Positions 60,563 through 64,000 of a DNA stretch of 64,000 nucleotides are shown here, piece after piece (the stretch's first letter is position 1; each line of letters opens with the position of its first letter). A program made the position numbers and the translations under genes. The stretch covers positions 1-64,000 of the forward strand of contig NZ_VHIP01000014.1 of NCBI RefSeq assembly GCF_006494365.1, written 5' to 3'. The DNA comes from Aestuariibacter sp. GS-14 (GTDB lineage: Bacteria > Pseudomonadota > Gammaproteobacteria > Enterobacterales > Alteromonadaceae). Under the pieces are notes generated by a model. That model saw only the letters and a list, made by a program, of their open reading frames with translations. It searched no databases and was not told the DNA's origin.

Positions 60563-61372
60563 CTAATCCACTTTATTGTTAATGTTTTGGTCCAGCTTTT
60601 TTTCTAGAGCGGCCAACTGCTCTGCGATGTCTTTCAATGTGGGTTCATCTTTATGCGCTTCACGCCACGCTTTGGCGTTTTCTTCTTCCATTACGTTCAC
60701 TACTATTCCAATTACCATGTTGAGGAACGCAAAAGCAGTAAAGAAGATAAAGCTTAAATAGTAGAACCAGCTGAGCGGATACACTTCCATGGTTTCGTAC
60801 ATTACGTCAGTCCAGTCTTCAAAGGTCATCACCCTGAATAGCGTAAGTAACGAGATAGTAATATCGCCCCACAGTACCGGATTGATTTGCTCGAACAACG
60901 TGCTGCCCACTGCGGCGTAAATATAAAAAATAATGAACATTAACAGCATCACGTAGCCGAGTTGGGGCAATGCCTTCATCAGTGACACCAGTAATATGCG
61001 CAATTCCGGAATAATCGAAATCATCCGCAGTACCCTGAAAACCCTGACCAGGCGGGCAATAAGTGCGGTATCACTGTTTTCCAGTGGTAACAGGCTCACT
61101 AATACAATAATGGTATCGAACCAGTTCCAAAAGCTTTTGAAAAAGTCGAGTTTACGTCGCTCTGCCAGGAAGCGGATGGTGAGTTCGACCAGGAAAAACG
61201 CACTGATCAGCCAGTCTAATATGTTGGTGGCATGGTTTACCGCAGCTGGCATATCATAGGTTTTTGCGCCTACCAGTAAGGCGGAAAATAGGATCACGCC
61301 AATAACAAAAAGCTCAAAGGCTTTGTTAGAGCGAATGTGTTCAAATCGGTTTTGTAATTGAGACGCTTGCAT
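60563..61372 (-). CDS. Single-domain voltage-gated cation channel (BacNav type)
   Basis: 269 residues with six helices and a C-terminal coiled coil (ALEKKLDQNINNK). S4 is RLVRVFRVLRMISIIP with three to four regularly spaced Arg. The pore helix and selectivity filter read LFRVMTFEDWTDVMYE, compared with TLESWSM in the sodium channel NavAb. The added Asp residues at the positions after Glu and after Trp-Thr match those that make engineered CavAb calcium-selective (TLDDWSD), so calcium permeation is plausible. S6 is FFTAFAFLNMVIGIVVNVMEE. It is a homotetramer by family. Convergent with prsT. Confidence 0.88.
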   Translation of the reverse strand: MQASQLQNRFEHIRSNKAFELFVIGVILFSALLVGAKTYDMPAAVNHATNILDWLISAFFLVELTIRFLAERRKLDFFKSFWNWFDTIIVLVSLLPLENSDTALIARLVRVFRVLRMISIIPELRILLVSLMKALPQLGYVMLLMFIIFYIYAAVGSTLFEQINPVLWGDITISLLTLFRVMTFEDWTDVMYETMEVYPLSWFYYLSFIFFTAFAFLNMVIGIVVNVMEEENAKAWREAHKDEPTLKDIAEQLAALEKKLDQNINNKVD

Positions 61373-61388
61373 AGTTGAAGTGTAAATA

Positions 61389-61418
61389 TTGAGAATTATT
61401 ACTATTTAGGCTTATACT
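61389..61418 (+). promoter_or_regulatory. Promoter for the 56-residue small protein
   Basis: TTGAGA (61389-61394) and TATACT (61413-61418) with an 18-base spacer on the plus strand, giving a leader of about 30 bases. Confidence 0.6.
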
Positions 61419-61455
61419 TAAGTGGAAATCACTTCCATTCAGAGCAGGCTGTATC

Positions 61456-61626
61456 ATGGACGAGAGCAACAAGAGTTTGCAAGCAAAATTATCCCAATTG
61501 AACGACCAGTTAGACAATTACTCTTCCAGCGTGGACGACATACAAGCATTAAAGCTGGCAATGCAGGACATTCTTGAAGATCTGGAATTGCTGTCAGATT
61601 TACCGGATTCCCAACGTATAAACTAA
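61456..61626 (+). CDS. Small acidic coiled-coil protein, 56 residues
   Basis: An open frame between the channel gene and tolC, shorter than usual gene-calling limits. It starts MDESNKSLQAKLSQLNDQLD, continues as an amphipathic acidic helix (VDDIQALKLAMQDILEDLELL) and ends SDSQRIN-like with TAA at 61624-61626. It has its own near-consensus promoter (61389-61418), AGCAGG 7 bases before ATG, and its stop codon leads directly into an intrinsic terminator. No family is recognised. The leucine spacing suggests helical self-association. A complete transcription unit around it makes it likely a real gene. Confidence 0.7.
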   Translation: MDESNKSLQAKLSQLNDQLDNYSSSVDDIQALKLAMQDILEDLELLSDLPDSQRIN

Positions 61627-61649
61627 AAAGCGCCCAACCGGGCGCTTTT
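61626..61649. terminator. Bidirectional terminator between the small gene and tolC
   Basis: AAAAGCGCCC pairs with GGGCGCTTTT around AACC, with T-runs on both strands. It ends both the small plus-strand gene and tolC. Confidence 0.9.
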
Positions 61650-61668
61650 ACGTGAGTTAAATAAAGCC

Positions 61669-63039
61669 TTACCCGGCTGCTTTCATGCCTTGCTCGAGTA
61701 ATTCGATATCTTCGGCTTTTAAGTTACCAGCCGCTTGTTTAAGCGTAACCATAGCCTGAATAAAATCGTAACGCGCTCCAGCCAGGTTGGCGCGAGCGTT
61801 AAATAAGTTACGTGTGCTGTCCAGCACGTCAACAATGGTACGCGTACCTACGTCAAAACCAGCTTCGGTTGCTTTTAGTGCACTTTCCGCTGAAATAACG
61901 GCCTGTTCCAGTGCGCGAATAGTCGAGATTGACGCTTTAACATCATTGTAAGAACTGCGAACCGACTGAACAGTCTGACGGTAAGCCAATTCCAGATCCT
62001 GACTGGAAGAGACATACAAATCACGGGCACGGTCAGCCTGAGCTGATACTGAGCCGCCCTGATAAATCGGTACACTTACCGACAAGCCAATACTTTGGCT
62101 GTCAAAAAACGGTGTGCTGTTTTTAAAGAATGGTGATTCAGTAGTTCCTTTTGAGGCACCATACGACGCACTTAAACCCACGGTTGGATAATGCCCTGCG
62201 GTGGCAATATCGATGTCCATTTTGGCAACGTCAAGCGCAAGACGTTGGGCTAATAATGTCAGGTTTGCATTTTCAGCAATACTCAACCAACCATCAACAT
62301 TTTCCGGGCTTGGTGCGGTTGCCGAAAAACGCTCGGTGTTTAATATATCCAAACGATCATGGTATTTGCCGGTAATAACACGCAGCGCTTCACGAGCCAG
62401 TTCAATGCGGTTCTCCGCTACAATTTCCTGCGCCACTGTGCTGTCAAAGTTAGCTTGTGCTTCATGCACGTCTGTGATCGCCGTTAAGCCCACTTCAAAA
62501 CGCTGTTTAGTTTGCTCCAACTGACGCTCAATGGCACGTTTTTCTGCGCGAACAAAATCCAGATTGTCCTGGGCACGCAGTACGTTTAAGTACGCGGTAA
62601 CTGTGCGCACAATCAGTTCCTGAGTTGCGGCAGCATAGCTGGCATCACTTTGTTCCGCGGTTAATTCTGCGCGGTCAAGGCCCAGCCAGTTAGAGTGGTC
62701 GTACAGAGACATCGTAAGATCAATGCCATAGCTGGTGGAATTGCTGTCAATGTCAACATCAACGATGTTAAAGCCGGTTGAGCCGTCATCGTTGCTTACC
62801 TGGATAGTTTGCGTGGTTTCCCGTGATGACTTGGAATACCCCAGTGAACCGGAAATTTGAGGAAGTAATGCGGCGCGGCTTAGCGGAATACCTTTATAGG
62901 CTGCATCGCGTTGAGCCTTGGCACGATTAACGACCGGATCGTTAGCAAGGGCCTGTTGATAAACTTCCAGTAAACTATCGGCTAATACCGGTGTAGTTAT
63001 ACCAAAACCGAGCATTAGTGATATGAGTGTTCTTTTCAT
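61669..63039 (-). CDS. tolC: TolC-family outer-membrane efflux protein
   Basis: 456 residues with a signal peptide (LISLMLGFGITTPVLA) and two homologous outer-membrane-efflux repeats of long helices. LLEVYQQALANDPVVNRAKAQRDAA, and later YNDVKASISTIRALEQAVISAESALKATEAGFDVGTRTIVDVLDSTRNLF, are the TolC signatures. It forms the trimeric outer-membrane channel of drug-efflux and type I secretion systems. It is divergent from nudF, as in E. coli, which supports true TolC and not a paralogue. Promoter candidate at 63177-63206. Confidence 0.92.
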   Translation of the reverse strand: MKRTLISLMLGFGITTPVLADSLLEVYQQALANDPVVNRAKAQRDAAYKGIPLSRAALLPQISGSLGYSKSSRETTQTIQVSNDDGSTGFNIVDVDIDSNSTSYGIDLTMSLYDHSNWLGLDRAELTAEQSDASYAAATQELIVRTVTAYLNVLRAQDNLDFVRAEKRAIERQLEQTKQRFEVGLTAITDVHEAQANFDSTVAQEIVAENRIELAREALRVITGKYHDRLDILNTERFSATAPSPENVDGWLSIAENANLTLLAQRLALDVAKMDIDIATAGHYPTVGLSASYGASKGTTESPFFKNSTPFFDSQSIGLSVSVPIYQGGSVSAQADRARDLYVSSSQDLELAYRQTVQSVRSSYNDVKASISTIRALEQAVISAESALKATEAGFDVGTRTIVDVLDSTRNLFNARANLAGARYDFIQAMVTLKQAAGNLKAEDIELLEQGMKAAG

Positions 63040-63366
63040 TTGTGCGCCTTCAATCTCAACTGTTTTGCGTATTCAAGGTGTGTTGATGGACTGTTTATAC
63101 GGTGGTAAGGTGCCTGTGTTACATCGGGTAACCCACACCGGGAGACCCACACCTCAACGCCATTGAATACTGTTCCATAATCTGTTTCGTACTTTAAGTA
63201 AGTCAACGACTAAAAGATACTTATAAGACGTAACAGAGCTTGAGCAAGTGTAACAGAATATGTGTTATGTCTGCCCAATCGTGTATTACTCAAATTATAA
63301 ATACACGGATGATCGTAAATGTTCAAATTCGTATATTAACCGGTTTACACAGTAAAAGAGAATGCA
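63040..63366. other. Divergent tolC/nudF regulatory region
   Basis: 327 bases with no gene. It contains a tandem 14-bp repeat (63126-63153, ending CCCACACC twice), two copies of GTAACAGA exactly 20 bases apart (63230 and 63250), the inverted repeat TAACA-N7-TGTTA (63251-63267) and an 8-bp inverted repeat CGTGTATT/AATACACG (63280-63307). The spacing suggests a regulator binding on one face of the helix; which one is unknown. Confidence 0.5.
63177..63206 (-). promoter_or_regulatory. Candidate tolC promoter
   Basis: Read on the minus strand, TTGACT (63206-63201) and GATTAT (63182-63177) are 18 bases apart, about 140 bases before tolC. Good -35, moderate -10. Confidence 0.4.
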
Positions 63367-63987
63367 ATGAAAGCGAAAATTCAGCGTTTCAACTCAGCTG
63401 ACGTCGAAATACTCAGTAAAAAGCCTGTCTACAATGGCTTTTTTACCATGATGCTGTATGAGTTCAGACACAAAAAATACGATGGTAGCTGGAGTGATAT
63501 TGTTCGCCGTGAAATGTTTGAACGCGGCCATGCTGTAGCGGTATTGCCCTATGATCCGGTTACCGAAGAATTCGTACTGATTGAACAGGTGAGAATGGGC
63601 GCGCTGGCCACCTCTGACTCGCCTTGGTTAATTGAAGTGATTGCCGGGATCATTGACGAAGGTGAAACTCAGGAGTCAGTATGTCACCGGGAAGCGGAAG
63701 AAGAGGCGGGTATAGCTTTAACCCATCTGACGAAAGCCTTGAGCTATCTTGCCAGTCCTGGAGGAACAACCGAACGTTTGCATATTTATATGGCGAAAAC
63801 CGATGCCACTCAGGCATCCGGCGTGCATGGCTTAGCTTATGAATCAGAAGATATTTTAGTGCATCGGGTGGCAGAGAACGACGCCCGTGAGTGGTTGGCA
63901 AACGGCAAAATAGACAACGCAGCGGCCATTATTGCGTTACAATGGTTCTTTATGAATAAGCAAAATTTACTGGCGAGCTGGCAATAA
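63367..63987 (+). CDS. nudF: ADP-ribose pyrophosphatase NudF
   Basis: 206 residues (E. coli: 209). It hydrolyses ADP-ribose to AMP and ribose 5-phosphate. The Nudix box is GIIDEGETQESVCHREAEEEAGI, following VIAG; YLASPGGTTERLHIYMA is typical of the ADPRase branch, where the Pro after SPG marks the substrate class. It lies divergent to tolC, as in E. coli. Confidence 0.95.
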   Translation: MKAKIQRFNSADVEILSKKPVYNGFFTMMLYEFRHKKYDGSWSDIVRREMFERGHAVAVLPYDPVTEEFVLIEQVRMGALATSDSPWLIEVIAGIIDEGETQESVCHREAEEEAGIALTHLTKALSYLASPGGTTERLHIYMAKTDATQASGVHGLAYESEDILVHRVAENDAREWLANGKIDNAAAIIALQWFFMNKQNLLASWQ

Positions 63988-63988
63988 C

Positions 63989-64000
63989 GTGGCAACCCCT
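63989..64000 (+). CDS. Possible start of the next gene, cut by the window edge
   Basis: GTG GCA ACC CCT begins one base after the nudF stop and could start the next gene; in enteric bacteria a DUF1249 gene (yqiB) follows nudF. Only four codons are visible, so this is little more than position. Confidence 0.25.

Overview
The window looks like core chromosome of a marine gammaproteobacterium of the order Alteromonadales (Alteromonas, Aestuariibacter or a near relative). This is inferred from gene order and protein character, not from a search. Pointers are the ftsB-ispD-ispF-truD-surE-pcm-yqaA-nlpD-rpoS string, the fadBA operon, the divergent tolC/nudF pair, rppH-ptsP-lgt-thyA, MutH, and a PutA of the long type without an N-terminal DNA-binding domain. 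Composition is even throughout. No prophage, insertion sequence with a transposase, CRISPR array, rRNA or tRNA gene was found.

Layout. 0-6.7 kb: a chorismate-lyase-like gene, heptose biosynthesis genes gmhA and gmhB, a small outer-membrane barrel protein, and fadBA with a PsrA-like operator. 6.7-14.7 kb: slt, pepQ, a ZIP-family transporter, ispB, rplU-rpmA, obgE and folA. 14.7-19.2 kb: a three-gene signalling operon of two histidine kinases flanking a receiver/HD-GYP protein. 19.3-27.7 kb: the rpoS-nlpD-yqaA-pcm-surE-truD-ispF-ispD-ftsB block and an AsmA-like membrane protein. 28-36 kb: putA, a manganese (yybP-ykoY) riboswitch with its UPF0016 exporter, YgiM, YgiF and a membrane-anchored AraC-type regulator. 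36-44.9 kb: ferredoxin, mutH, rppH, ptsP, a TauE/SafE permease, lgt, thyA, a receiver/CheX-like protein and a PAS-GGDEF diguanylate cyclase. 44.9-57.6 kb: an AmpG-like permease, rluA, rapA, a PIN-PhoH ATPase, a periplasmic transglutaminase-like protein, cysG and a DEAD-box helicase. 57.7-64 kb: the PEP-CTERM-type lipoprotein PrsT, a one-domain voltage-gated cation channel, a 56-residue small protein, tolC and nudF.

The genes fall into a few functional groups. Envelope upkeep is served by slt, nlpD, lgt, the AmpG-like permease, gmhAB and tolC. Isoprenoid and translation functions come from ispB, ispD, ispF, rplU, rpmA, truD and rluA. RNA turnover and stress functions come from rppH, the DEAD-box helicase, rapA and rpoS. 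Cyclic di-GMP is handled by an HD-GYP phosphodiesterase at 16-17.5 kb and a GGDEF cyclase at 44 kb, each beside receiver-domain partners.

The most unusual object is a 279-bp non-coding element at 53969-54247 between cysG and a transglutaminase-like gene. It has perfect 23-bp terminal inverted repeats. Inside, two 13-bp pairings cross each other (a pseudoknot), and every wobble pair fits a plus-strand RNA, opposite to the neighbouring genes. I do not recognise the family; it is the best candidate here for an undescribed structured RNA or RNA-bearing mobile element.
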